Shown here: positions 42,953 to 51,396 of the stretch, one piece after another | How positions within the stretch are numbered: the first letter of the stretch is position 1 | Layout: the number at the start of each line of letters is the position of its first letter | From: Streptomyces adelaidensis | Lineage (GTDB): Bacteria > Actinomycetota > Actinomycetes > Streptomycetales > Streptomycetaceae | NCBI RefSeq assembly: GCF_016598475.1 | Contig: NZ_JAEMUX010000032.1 | Coordinates: 1-64,000 of the forward strand | Direction of reading: 5' to 3' | Length of the DNA stretch: 64,000 nucleotides | Made by a program: the position numbers and the translations under genes | The notes under the pieces: generated by a model | The model's database searches: none | Told to the model about the DNA's origin: nothing | The model's input: the letters and a program-made list of their open reading frames with translations, nothing else

Positions 42953-44113
42953 ATGACTCCTCCGACGGAGACCCGAGAGACGACGGTCGGTATCGGCGGT
43001 GCCGCCGAGAGCACGGACATGGTGCTCAACATCGGGCCGCAGCATCCGTCCACGCACGGTGTGCTGCGCCTGCGGCTCGTCCTCGACGGCGAGCGGATCC
43101 GGCACGCCGAGCCGGTCATCGGCTATATGCACCGGGGCGCGGAGAAGCTCTTCGAGGCGCGTGACTACCGCCAGATCATCATGCTCGCCAACCGCCACGA
43201 CTGGCTCTCCGCCTTCTCCAACGAACTCGGCGTCGTCCTCGGCGTCGAACGCATGCTCGGCATGGAGGTGCCCGAGCGCGCGGTCTGGATGCGCACACTC
43301 CTCGCGGAGCTGAACCGGGTCCTGAACCACCTGATGTTCCTGGGTTCGTACCCGCTGGAGCTCGGCGGCATCACCCCGGTCTTCTACGCCTTCCGGGAGC
43401 GTGAGGAGCTCCAGAACGTCATGGAGGAGATCTCCGGCGGGCGCATGCACTACATGTTCAACCGCGTCGGTGGCCTCAAGGAGGACCTCCCGGCCGGCTG
43501 GCCCTCACGCGCGCGGGCCGCCGTCGCCGACGTCCGCTCCCGCATGGGCGTCTTCGACGACCTCGTCCTCGGCAACGAGATCTTCCGGGGGCGTACGCGC
43601 GACGTGGGCGTCCTCACGCCGGAGGCCGTGCACGCGTACGGCGTCAGCGGCCCGATCGCCCGTGCCTCCGGTATCGACTTCGACCTGCGGCGCGACGAGC
43701 CGTACCTGGCGTACGGGGAGCTCCAGGACGTCCTGAAGGTCGTCACGCGCGAGGAGGGCGACTGCCTCGCCCGCTTCGAGTGCCTCCTGGAGCAGACCCA
43801 CAACGCCCTCACCCTCGCCGACGCCTGCCTCGACCGCCTCGCCGAACTCCCGCCCGGCCCCATCAACCAGCGCCTTCCCAAGGTCCTCAAGGCCCCCGAG
43901 GGCCACACCTACGCCTGGACCGAGAACCCCCTCGGCATCAACGGCTACTACCTCGTGAGCAAGGGCGAGAAGACCCCGTACCGCCTGAAGCTCCGCTCCG
44001 CCTCCTACAACAACATCCAGGCCCTCACCGAACTGCTGCCGGGCACGCTCGTGGCGGACATGGTGGCGATCCTGGGGTCGCTGTTCTTCGTGGTGGGGGA
44101 CATCGACAAGTAG
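42953..44113 (+). CDS. nuoD2: Orphan NADH-quinone oxidoreductase subunit D (NuoD2)
   Basis: A 386-residue NuoD/Nqo4-type subunit (49-kDa family), the piece that forms the quinone chamber in complex I. It shows NIGPQHPSTHGVLRL, the HRGAEKLFEARDYRQIIMLANRHDW segment, and the C-terminal LPGTLVADMVAILGSLFFVVGDIDK. It is encoded away from the 14-gene nuo operon, with no other complex I gene around it. A second nuoD is found in other Streptomyces; its function is not known. The ATG at 42953 follows a weak hexamer CAGACT by 6 nt. Confidence 0.92.
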   Translation: MTPPTETRETTVGIGGAAESTDMVLNIGPQHPSTHGVLRLRLVLDGERIRHAEPVIGYMHRGAEKLFEARDYRQIIMLANRHDWLSAFSNELGVVLGVERMLGMEVPERAVWMRTLLAELNRVLNHLMFLGSYPLELGGITPVFYAFREREELQNVMEEISGGRMHYMFNRVGGLKEDLPAGWPSRARAAVADVRSRMGVFDDLVLGNEIFRGRTRDVGVLTPEAVHAYGVSGPIARASGIDFDLRRDEPYLAYGELQDVLKVVTREEGDCLARFECLLEQTHNALTLADACLDRLAELPPGPINQRLPKVLKAPEGHTYAWTENPLGINGYYLVSKGEKTPYRLKLRSASYNNIQALTELLPGTLVADMVAILGSLFFVVGDIDK

Positions 44114-44130
44114 GTCCCGAGTACACGAGC

Positions 44131-44189
44131 CGCCGAGCGGGTCCGGAATTCAAACCGTCACTCGCCGAGCGGGTCCGGAATTCCAACCG
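44131..44189. repeat. 27-bp direct repeat at the 3' end of the MidA-like gene
   Basis: 44131-44157 and 44163-44189 are identical except for one base (AATTCAAACCG versus AATTCCAACCG). The second copy is the last coding part of the methyltransferase gene (stop at 44158-44160). The first copy lies just downstream. It looks like a recent tandem duplication across the gene end. Confidence 0.85.
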
Positions 44190-45201
44190 ACTGCACCAGC
44201 CACCCGAAGTCGCCCAGCCCGCCCGGCGCGGTCAGCTCAGCCGCCTCGCCGGCGCCCGCGAGGGCCCGTACGTACGCCGTGGGGTCGGTGGTCGCGAGGG
44301 ACAGCGGCGGGCGGCCCCCGGTGACCCCGAGGGCACGCAGCGCGTCCCGCTGGGTCAGCAGCCGGGCCCCCGGCAGCGCGCACGCGTCCAGCGCCACATG
44401 CGCGGTGATGTCGCAGGACCCGTCCGGTACCGGCGCGGTCTCCCGCCCCTCCCGGAACCCCGTGAGCGTCCCGAAGGGCGGCCGGGCGCCGGCGAGATGC
44501 GCGTAGTCGACGGCGACGGCGAGCCCGCGGCCCACGCCCGCCACGGCCGCGGCCCACGCCCGGTCCCGGGGCAGCCCGATCTCGGCCCGCAGCCCCTCCT
44601 CCCGGGCCGGCGGCCACCACCGCCCCAGCCACTGGGCCTCCGCCCCGCCGACCGGCTCCCCGAGCCGCTCGCTCCCGTCCTCCCGTACGAGAACCAGCCG
44701 TGGTACGCCCGCCGCGTCCACCTCGGCGACCTCCAGGGGCACGTTGTCCAGCCACTCGTTGGCGAACAGCAGCCCGGTGATCCTCTCCGGCGGCTCGGCG
44801 AGCCACTCGACGCGGTGATCGAGACCGTCCGGCCGGCCGGCGAGTTCGACGGCGTACGCGCGCGTGCGGCCGGCCACGTCGGCGGGGAGCGCGCCCAACA
44901 CCCCGCTCACCAGTTCGCCCCGCCCGGCCGCCATGTCCACGAACCCCAGCTCGCCCGGCCGCCCCAACGCCTCGTCCACCCGGCACAGCAACCGCGCCAC
45001 GGCACCGGCGAAGAGCCAGGACGCGTGCACGGAGGTCCGAAAGTGCCCGGCGGGCCCCTCGGGCCGCAGGTAGAACCCGCCGGGCCCGTACAGAGCCTCC
45101 TGGGCCGCGCCGCGCCAGCAACGCCATTTCCCCGCCTGCGCCCCCTCAGGAGCGCGGGGAACCGCGCGACCTGTCGCGTGCGACCCGCAGCCGCGATCCA
45201 A
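44158..45201 (-). CDS. MidA/NDUFAF7-like SAM-dependent methyltransferase
   Basis: A protein of up to 347 residues of the MidA family, which methylates an arginine of the 49-kDa subunit of complex I in eukaryotes. The gene is adjacent and convergent to nuoD2, the bacterial counterpart of that subunit, a meaningful pairing. Family motifs include YGPGGFYLRPEGPAGHFRTSVHAS, VDMAAGRGELVSGVL (SAM motif I) and LLFANEWLDNVP. The only in-frame start before this core is a TTG at 45201. The first 28 residues (about TGRAVPRAPEGAQAG) are translated from a dispersed repeat copy, so the N-terminus is odd. Confidence 0.82.
   Translation of the reverse strand: MDRGCGSHATGRAVPRAPEGAQAGKWRCWRGAAQEALYGPGGFYLRPEGPAGHFRTSVHASWLFAGAVARLLCRVDEALGRPGELGFVDMAAGRGELVSGVLGALPADVAGRTRAYAVELAGRPDGLDHRVEWLAEPPERITGLLFANEWLDNVPLEVAEVDAAGVPRLVLVREDGSERLGEPVGGAEAQWLGRWWPPAREEGLRAEIGLPRDRAWAAAVAGVGRGLAVAVDYAHLAGARPPFGTLTGFREGRETAPVPDGSCDITAHVALDACALPGARLLTQRDALRALGVTGGRPPLSLATTDPTAYVRALAGAGEAAELTAPGGLGDFGWLVQSVGIPDPLGE
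45146..45178. repeat. Dispersed repeat copy at the 5' end of the MidA-like gene
   Basis: AGGAGCGCGGGGAACCGCG and the following CGACCTGTCGCG match the dispersed repeat core. It lies inside the N-terminal coding part of the methyltransferase gene, upstream of the conserved residues. Confidence 0.8.
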
Positions 45202-45339
45202 CGCATCCTCCCGAGTTTCGTAGGCGCCCCGTCATTGCCTCAGGCTAGGCCTCCTCCACCTTGGGGAGTACGTGGCCTCGTCATGGATCGACCCTCCGGT
45301 TGACCCCGGCACACCACCCACGTCCCTACGCTGGGTCAC

Positions 45340-46542
45340 GTGCAACGCCTCTATGACTTCCTCCGCCGGCATCCGACATGGGTCGACGGCTTCTGGGCCG
45401 TCGTCCTGCTCGGGGTGACCCTGGTGAGCGGACCGATCGACCGGGACGAAGCGGCGGACATGAACGAGTCCGCGTTCGTGGTGATCACGCTGGCGCTGTG
45501 CCTGTCGATCGCCCTGCGGCGCCGCCTGCCCGAGAAGATGCTCATGCTGGCCGCCGCCGCGGGCATCGCGCAGCTGATCCTCGACGTGCCGAGAATCCCG
45601 GCCGACTTCGCGATGCTGGTGGTCATCTACACGGTCGCGGCGGACGGCGCCCGCTGGGCCTCCTGGTTCGCCCTGGGCGGCGGCCTCTGCGCGGCGTCGC
45701 TGGGGCAGTTGCGCTGGACCGACGAGCAGACGACCACCGTGGGCAACGCGGTGTTCGCGGTGGTCCTGACCGTGCCGTTCGCCCTGGCCTGGGTGCTCGG
45801 TGACTCGCTGCGCACCCGCCGCGCGTACTTCGCGCAGCTGGAGGAGCGGGCCGCCCGGCTGGAGAGGGAGCGCGAGGCGCAGGCCAAGGTCGCGGTCGCC
45901 GCCGAGCGCGCCCGGATCGCCCGGGAACTGCACGACGTCGTCGCCCACAACGTCTCCGTGATGGTCGTCCAGGCCGACGGCGCCGCGTATGTCCTGGACG
46001 CCGCCCCCGACCAGGCGAAGAAGGCCCTGGAGACCATCTCCTCCACCGGCCGCCAGGCCCTCGCCGAGATGCGCCGCCTGCTCGGCGTCCTGCGCACCGG
46101 TGAGCACCAGGAGGTCGGCGAGTACGTCCCACAGCCCGACGTCGAGCAGATCGACGACCTCGTCGAGCAGTGCCGGGTGGCCGGTCTGCCCGTCGACTTC
46201 AAGATCGAGGGCACCCCGCGTCCGCTGCCCAGCGGTGTGGAGCTGACGGCGTACCGCATCGTCCAGGAGGCCCTCACCAACACCCGCAAGCACGGCGGCC
46301 CGAACATCAGTGCGAGCGTCCGGCTGGTGTATTTCGACGACGGCCTCGGTCTGCTCGTCGAGGACGACGGCAAGGGCGCGCCCCACGAGCTGTACGAGGA
46401 GGGTGGCGCCGATGGGCAGGGGCACGGGCTCATCGGGATGCGTGAGCGGGTCGGTATGGTCGGCGGCACGCTGGACGCGGGCCCCCGCCCCGGCGGCGGC
46501 TTCCGGATCAGCGCCCTGCTGCCCCTGAAGCCCGCACACTGA
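45340..46542 (+). CDS. Two-component sensor histidine kinase (NarL-type partner)
   Basis: A 400-residue kinase with four to five N-terminal membrane helices, a short coiled-coil (residues about 160-190), the HisKA_3 dimerisation domain with the phospho-accepting histidine in ELHDVVAHNVSVM (about His198), and a HATPase domain. That domain has the N-box QEALTNTRKHGG and the G-box DGQGHGLIGMRERV. It should phosphorylate the response regulator encoded 62 nt downstream. The GTG at 45340 lies 7 nt after TACGCT (45327-45332), a candidate leaderless start. The signal is unknown. Confidence 0.93.
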   Translation: MQRLYDFLRRHPTWVDGFWAVVLLGVTLVSGPIDRDEAADMNESAFVVITLALCLSIALRRRLPEKMLMLAAAAGIAQLILDVPRIPADFAMLVVIYTVAADGARWASWFALGGGLCAASLGQLRWTDEQTTTVGNAVFAVVLTVPFALAWVLGDSLRTRRAYFAQLEERAARLEREREAQAKVAVAAERARIARELHDVVAHNVSVMVVQADGAAYVLDAAPDQAKKALETISSTGRQALAEMRRLLGVLRTGEHQEVGEYVPQPDVEQIDDLVEQCRVAGLPVDFKIEGTPRPLPSGVELTAYRIVQEALTNTRKHGGPNISASVRLVYFDDGLGLLVEDDGKGAPHELYEEGGADGQGHGLIGMRERVGMVGGTLDAGPRPGGGFRISALLPLKPAH

Positions 46543-46604
46543 CACGGTCATGCCACTGGCTGACACCTGTAACGGACATGGACACGGAAACGGAAGAGGA
46601 CCCG

Positions 46605-47276
46605 ATGGCGATCCGCGTAATGCTCGTCGACGACCAGGTGCTGCTGCGCACCGGGTTCCGGATGGTGCTCGCCGCACAGCCGGACATGGAGGTCGTGGCC
46701 GAGGCGGGCGACGGCGTCGAGGCCCTGCAGGTGGTGCGGTCGACCGACGTCGACGTGGTCCTCATGGACGTCCGGATGCCGAAGCTGGACGGCGTCGAGG
46801 CCACCCGCCGCATCTGCGCCGAGCCCGACCCGCCGAAGGTGCTCATCCTGACCACCTTCGACCTCGACGAGTACGCCTTCTCCGGGCTGAAGGCCGGCGC
46901 CTCCGGCTTCATGCTCAAGGACGTGCCGCCGGGTGAGCTGCTGACCGCGATCCGCTCCGTGCACAGCGGCGACGCCGTCGTCGCGCCCTCCACCACCCGC
47001 CGGCTCCTCGACCGGTTCGCCCCGATGCTGCCGAGCACCGGCGCGGAACCCCGCCACAAGGAGCTGGCACGCCTCACCGAGCGCGAACGCGAGGTGATGA
47101 TCCTCGTCGCCCAGGGCCTCTCCAACGGCGAGATCGCCGCCCGCCTCGTCCTGTCCGAGGCCACGGTCAAGACCCACGTCGGCCGCATCCTCACCAAGCT
47201 GGGCCTGCGCGACCGCGTCCAGGTCGTCGTCCTGGCGTACGAGACGGGACTGGTCCGGGCGGGCGGACAGGGCTGA
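46605..47276 (+). CDS. NarL/FixJ-family response regulator
   Basis: A 223-residue response regulator with an N-terminal receiver (residues 1-120) including the acidic pocket VDDQ (9-10), the phospho-acceptor Asp55 in VLMDVRMP and the conserved lysine in FMLKD. The C-terminal LuxR-type HTH (about 155-215) reads LTEREREVMILVAQGLSNGEIAARLVLSEATVKTHV. I chose the ATG at 46605, with GAAGAGG 5 nt upstream; an ATG at 46578 would add nine residues. It is cognate with the kinase before it. The regulon cannot be deduced. Confidence 0.94.
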   Translation: MAIRVMLVDDQVLLRTGFRMVLAAQPDMEVVAEAGDGVEALQVVRSTDVDVVLMDVRMPKLDGVEATRRICAEPDPPKVLILTTFDLDEYAFSGLKAGASGFMLKDVPPGELLTAIRSVHSGDAVVAPSTTRRLLDRFAPMLPSTGAEPRHKELARLTEREREVMILVAQGLSNGEIAARLVLSEATVKTHVGRILTKLGLRDRVQVVVLAYETGLVRAGGQG

Positions 47277-47303
47277 GCCCACCGCCCGGCACGGCCCCGG
47301 CGG

Positions 47304-47851
47304 CTACCGCAGCACGCCTTCCAGGAAGTCGCTCCCCAGCCGGGCCACCACCGCCACGTCCAGCTGGTGCAGGACGTACCGCCCCCGTCGTCGTGTCGTG
47401 AGCAGGTCCGCCTTCTTGAGGACGGCCAGGTGCCGGGATATCTCCGGCGGGGGTCATGCCGAGCAGCTGGGCCAGCTCGCCCGTGGTGTGGGCACTGCGG
47501 GCCAGCTTGCGGCACAGGCGCATGCGGACGGGGTGGGAGAGCGCGGTCAGGCGCAGGGCGAGCCGCTCGACCGAGGGCGGGGCGGTGGGCTCGGCGGCGC
47601 TCACCGGGTACCGGATCACCGGCTGCCAGCCGAACCGGTGCAGGACGGTGAGGTGGGGCCGGCCGAGACTGGTCGGGACGAGCAGCAGGCCGCCGTCGCC
47701 GGTGTTCGTACGGCCCTCGACGAGCTTGTCCACGGTGACCAGCGCCGCGCCCTCCTCCAGCGCCATCGAGGGCGACACGGCGGCCAGCGCCTCCGCCAGG
47801 CGCTTGTGGCGCAGCAGCTCGGTCTTGTGTGATGTCGATGCGCACGCTCAT
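47304..47851 (-). pseudogene. Decayed ArsR-family (DUF5937-type) regulator
   Basis: The remains of a winged-helix regulator. The first codons read MSVRIDIT (start 47851), then the frame changes around 47824-47832. The second frame continues KTELLRHKRLAEALAAV through VERLALRLTALSHPVRMRLCRKLARSAHTTGELAQLLGMTP. There a run of five C on the minus strand (47449-47453), where four would keep frame, shifts it again; removing one C restores PEISRHLAVLKKADLLTTRRRGRYVLHQ, ending at the TAG at 47304. As I recall the family, about 190 residues are missing at the first junction. Two lesions argue against a sequencing error alone. Confidence 0.8.
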
Positions 47852-47997
47852 GACCTCATGGTGCACCCGGCCACTGACAACACCCCCAGCCGTACGGCGA
47901 GATCCAGGCCCGGCCTCTCCAGGGGCACGCCCGAGCGCCGCCGGCCCCTCTCCCCGGCAAGCCCGAGCGCCGCCGGCCTCCCCCTCCCGGAGCACCC

Positions 47998-49242
47998 CTA
48001 CGCGCCGCCGCTCTCCCCCACTTCACCCACCAGCGCCACGAAGTCCGCCGCCGCCTTGTGCACGTCCTGCGCCGTCCACTCCAGCGCCGCCGCCCGCACC
48101 TCCACCTCGGTGACGGCCGGCCCGGGCCCGCCCTGGTCCCAAGGGCGGGCGAACAGCAGCGTGTTCGTCCGCTCGCCCTGCCGGACGGCGGCCTCCGCGA
48201 GGACGTCGACGTCGTACGGCAGCCAGACCTGGAACTCGTTGGTGTGGGGCTCCTCCGGATGCACCCGGGCCCACGGCACGCCCGCCGCCGCGAAGCCCTC
48301 GCGCAGCGCGGCGGCGACCACGCGCGCGTGGAGCACGTATTCCGGCAGCCGGGGCAGCTCGCGCTCCAGGCCGAGGAGGGCCGACAGCGCGGTGGGGAAC
48401 TGGTGGAAGAGCTGGCCGCCGTACCGGTGCCGCCAGGCCTTCGCCTCGTCGACGAGCGTCCTGGGGCCGGCGATCGCGGCCCCGGCGTAGGCGTCGAGGG
48501 ACTTGTAGAACGACACGTAGACGCTGTCCGCGAGGCCCGCGATCTCGTCCAGGGGGCGGCCGAAGTGGGTCGTGGACTCCCACAGGCGGGCCCCGTCGAA
48601 ATGGACCACCGCGTCCCGCGCGCGTGCCGCCTCGGTGAGCTCGGTCAGCTCCTCCCAGGAGGGCAGGACGAAACCGGCGTCCCGCAGGGGCAGTTCGAGC
48701 ATCAGCGCGCCGAAGGGCTCGTCGAAGTCGCGTACCTCGTCGGCGGTCGGCAGCCGGGGCGCGCTCGTCAGCCGGACCGGGCGCAACCCGCTGACCTGGC
48801 TGAACGCGTTCCGTTCGTGCACCTCGGGGTGGGCGAGCGAGTGCAGGGCGACGGTCGGGTTCCCGGTGCGGGCCGCCCAGCAGCGCAGGGCCACCTGCTG
48901 GGCCATGGTGCCGGTCGGGAAGAACGCGGCGGCCTCCATACCGAGCAGCGCGGCCGTCCGCTCCTCCAGAGCCTCGACGACCCCGTTGCCGTAGAGGTCC
49001 GCCGGCTCGTCCAGGTCGTACACCTCCCCGGCCGCGTCCAGCAGCGCCAGCCGCTCCCGGATCGACGCCAGCGCGCTCGTCCGCGACAGCACCCGCTCCG
49101 CCGCCCGGTGCGCGGCCCGCCGCCGCTCGTACCGCAGCGCGGCCGGGGACTTCTCGGCCGGCCCTTCGCCGGTCGTCCCCTCCGCCCCGGAAGCCGCCCC
49201 GGAAGCCGTCCGCCCGTGTGCCTCTTCCGCCGTATCGCTCAT
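47998..49242 (-). CDS. Threonine aldolase-like PLP enzyme (beta-eliminating lyase family)
   Basis: A 414-residue fold-type I PLP enzyme. The PLP lysine is in VSFYKSLDAYAG (about residue 247), the aspartate that holds the pyridine nitrogen in VHFDGARLWES, and an N-terminal DLYGNGVVEALEERTAALLGMEAAAFFPTGTMAQQ segment. These match low-specificity threonine aldolases, which cleave threonine or allo-threonine to glycine and acetaldehyde. The N-terminal 45 residues are hydrophilic and Ala/Gly-rich, beyond the usual fold. The ATG at 49242 follows GGGGGA. It is divergent from the cofactor operon. Confidence 0.9.
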   Translation of the reverse strand: MSDTAEEAHGRTASGAASGAEGTTGEGPAEKSPAALRYERRRAAHRAAERVLSRTSALASIRERLALLDAAGEVYDLDEPADLYGNGVVEALEERTAALLGMEAAAFFPTGTMAQQVALRCWAARTGNPTVALHSLAHPEVHERNAFSQVSGLRPVRLTSAPRLPTADEVRDFDEPFGALMLELPLRDAGFVLPSWEELTELTEAARARDAVVHFDGARLWESTTHFGRPLDEIAGLADSVYVSFYKSLDAYAGAAIAGPRTLVDEAKAWRHRYGGQLFHQFPTALSALLGLERELPRLPEYVLHARVVAAALREGFAAAGVPWARVHPEEPHTNEFQVWLPYDVDVLAEAAVRQGERTNTLLFARPWDQGGPGPAVTEVEVRAAALEWTAQDVHKAAADFVALVGEVGESGGA

Positions 49243-49343
49243 CCCGGAATCATCCCCCGGGCCGACCTCGCCCGGCACGTGGACTTCCCGGCCGCCGGCC
49301 CGCCACCCGGCGCGCGGACCCGACCCGCGGAAACGGTCCACGG

Positions 49344-49364
49344 ATACCCACAGCCTGTGGACAA
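49344..49364. promoter_or_regulatory. Facing DnaA-box-like pair
   Basis: TGTGGACAA (49356-49364) is an exact reverse complement of the Streptomyces DnaA box TTGTCCACA, and ATACCCACA (49344-49352) is a near-match facing it. The two share a CCACAG-C-CTGTGG palindrome. They lie in the promoter gap of the cofactor operon. Confidence 0.55.
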
Positions 49365-49450
49365 CCGAACGCCCCTCGAACCAATCGCGTTAACATGACG
49401 AGAAATCGTCCGGTACCCCGAGCGGACTGGAACGGGAAGGCCACCACCGA

Positions 49451-50407
49451 GTGAGTACATTCCAGCAGCCAGAGCCGAAGGACCGCCCCGCGCGGCTCAC
49501 CGTCGGTGTCGTCGGCGCCGGCCGGGTCGGTCCCGCGCTGGCGGCGTCACTGCGACTGGCCGGACACCGCCCGGTGGCCGTCTCCGGGGTCTCCGACGCC
49601 TCCCGGCGACGCGCCGCCGAGCTGCTGCCCGACGTACCGCTGATGCCCCCCGCCGACGTGCTCCAGCGCGCCGACCTGGTCCTGCTGACCGTCCCGGACG
49701 ACGCCCTGCCGAGCCTCGTGGAGGGCCTCGCCGAGACCGGCTCCGTACGCCCGGGGCAGCTGCTGGTGCACACCTCCGGGCGGTACGGCGCGAAGGTGCT
49801 GGACCCCGCGCTGCGGGCCGGGGCGCTGCCGCTGGCGCTGCACCCCGCGATGACGTTCACGGGCACTCCGGTGGACGTGCAGCGGCTCGCCGGGTGCTCC
49901 TTCGGGGTCACGGCGCCCGACGCGTTGCGACTGGCCGCCGAGGCCCTGGTGATCGAGATGGGCGGCGAGCCGGAGTGGATCGCCGAGGCGAACCGGCCGC
50001 TCTACCACGCGGCCCTCGCCCTCGGCGCCAACCACCTGGTGACCCTGGTCGCCCAGTCCATGGAGCTGCTGCGCACGGCCGGCGTCGAGGCCCCCGACCG
50101 CATGCTCGGCCCGCTGCTGGGCGCCGCCCTGGACAACGCCCTGCGCTCCGGGGACGCGGCCCTCACCGGCCCCGTCGCACGCGGCGACGCCGGCACGGTC
50201 GCGGCGCATGTCGCCGAGCTGCGCGCGCACGCCCCCGCGACCGTCGCCGGGTATCTGGCGATGGCCCGCGCGACCGCCGACCGGGCCCTCGCCCACGGCC
50301 TGCTCAAGCCGGAACTCGCCGAGGACCTCCTCGGGGTACTCGCCGACGGAACCGACGGAACCGACGGGACGGCCGGGACCGCCGGGACCGAAGGGAACGC
50401 CGGATGA
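49451..50407 (+). CDS. Rossmann-like / DUF2520 domain oxidoreductase
   Basis: A 318-residue protein with an N-terminal NAD(P)-binding Rossmann fold (VGVVGAGRVGPALAASLRLAGH, residues about 17-38) and a C-terminal DUF2520 helical domain (about 155-300: YHAALALGANHLVTLVAQSMELL). It precedes panC with a 4-nt overlap in this and many other actinobacterial operons. Some relatives have been discussed as ketopantoate-reductase-like, but no activity is proven. The last 20 residues are GTDGT repeats encoded by a short tandem repeat. The GTG at 49451 is the start. Confidence 0.88.
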   Translation: MSTFQQPEPKDRPARLTVGVVGAGRVGPALAASLRLAGHRPVAVSGVSDASRRRAAELLPDVPLMPPADVLQRADLVLLTVPDDALPSLVEGLAETGSVRPGQLLVHTSGRYGAKVLDPALRAGALPLALHPAMTFTGTPVDVQRLAGCSFGVTAPDALRLAAEALVIEMGGEPEWIAEANRPLYHAALALGANHLVTLVAQSMELLRTAGVEAPDRMLGPLLGAALDNALRSGDAALTGPVARGDAGTVAAHVAELRAHAPATVAGYLAMARATADRALAHGLLKPELAEDLLGVLADGTDGTDGTAGTAGTEGNAG

Positions 50408-51396
50408 CCGCCACCGTGCTGCGCACCGCCGACGAGCTCCACGCACGCGCGCGTGGCGGCCGCCGGGCCGTCGTGATGACCATGGGTGCCCTGCACGAGG
50501 GCCACGCCACGCTGATCCGCACCGCGCGTGAGATCGCGGGCCGCGAGGGCGAGGTCGTCGTCACCGTCTTCGTCAACCCCCTCCAGTTCGGCGCGGGCGA
50601 GGACCTGGACCGCTACCCCCGCACCCTGGACGCCGACGTCAAGCTCGCCGAACAGGCGGGCGCGGACGCGGTGTTCGCCCCCCGCGTCGACGAGGTCTAC
50701 CCCGGCGGCGAACCCCAGGTCCGCATCACGGCCGGCCCCATGGGGGAGCGCCTGGAGGGCGCCGCCCGCCCCGGGCACTTCGACGGAATGCTCACCGTCG
50801 TCGCCAAGCTCCTGCACCTCACCCGCCCCGACGTGGCGCTCTACGGCCAGAAGGACGCCCAGCAGCTCGCCCTGATCCGCCGCATGGTCCGCGACCTGAA
50901 CTTCGGCATGGAGATCGTCGGCGTGCCGACCGTCCGCGAGGCCGACGGCCTGGCCCTGTCCAGCCGCAACCGGTACCTGTCCCCCGAGGAGCGCCGTACG
51001 GCCCTGGCGCTCTCCCAGGCGCTGTTCGCGGGCCGCGACCGGCACGCCGCCCAGGAGGCGCTGCGCGCGCGTGCCCGCGAAGTGCCCGCCACGCGCGCGC
51101 GTGCCGAGGCCCTCAGCGCGATCGGCGAGTCCCGCGCGGCCGCCGACGCCCACGCGATGGCGAAGTCCGCGCCCGGCGGCCCCGTCGCCGTCCGCGCCGC
51201 CGCCCGCCTGGTCCTCGACGAGGCCCTGCGCATGAAGCCGCCGCTCGCCCTGGACTACCTGGCCCTGGTCGACCCGGCCGACTTCACCGAGATCCCGGCC
51301 GGCTTCACCGGAGAAGCCGTCCTCGCCGTCGCGGCCCGGGTGGGGACGACCCGGCTGATCGACAACATTCCCCTGACCTTCGGAGCCGCCTCGTGA
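50404..51396 (+). CDS. panC: Pantothenate synthetase
   Basis: A 330-residue enzyme that joins pantoate and beta-alanine with ATP to make pantothenate, in the CoA pathway. The ATP-binding MTMGALHEGHATLIRTAR and the FVNPLQFGAGEDLDRYPRT and YGQKDAQQLALIRRMVRDL motifs are intact. It overlaps both neighbours by 4 nt (ATGA, GTGA), so translation is coupled through the operon. A low-complexity Ala/Arg stretch (about 220-255) precedes the C-terminal domain. Confidence 0.96.
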   Translation: MTATVLRTADELHARARGGRRAVVMTMGALHEGHATLIRTAREIAGREGEVVVTVFVNPLQFGAGEDLDRYPRTLDADVKLAEQAGADAVFAPRVDEVYPGGEPQVRITAGPMGERLEGAARPGHFDGMLTVVAKLLHLTRPDVALYGQKDAQQLALIRRMVRDLNFGMEIVGVPTVREADGLALSSRNRYLSPEERRTALALSQALFAGRDRHAAQEALRARAREVPATRARAEALSAIGESRAAADAHAMAKSAPGGPVAVRAAARLVLDEALRMKPPLALDYLALVDPADFTEIPAGFTGEAVLAVAARVGTTRLIDNIPLTFGAAS

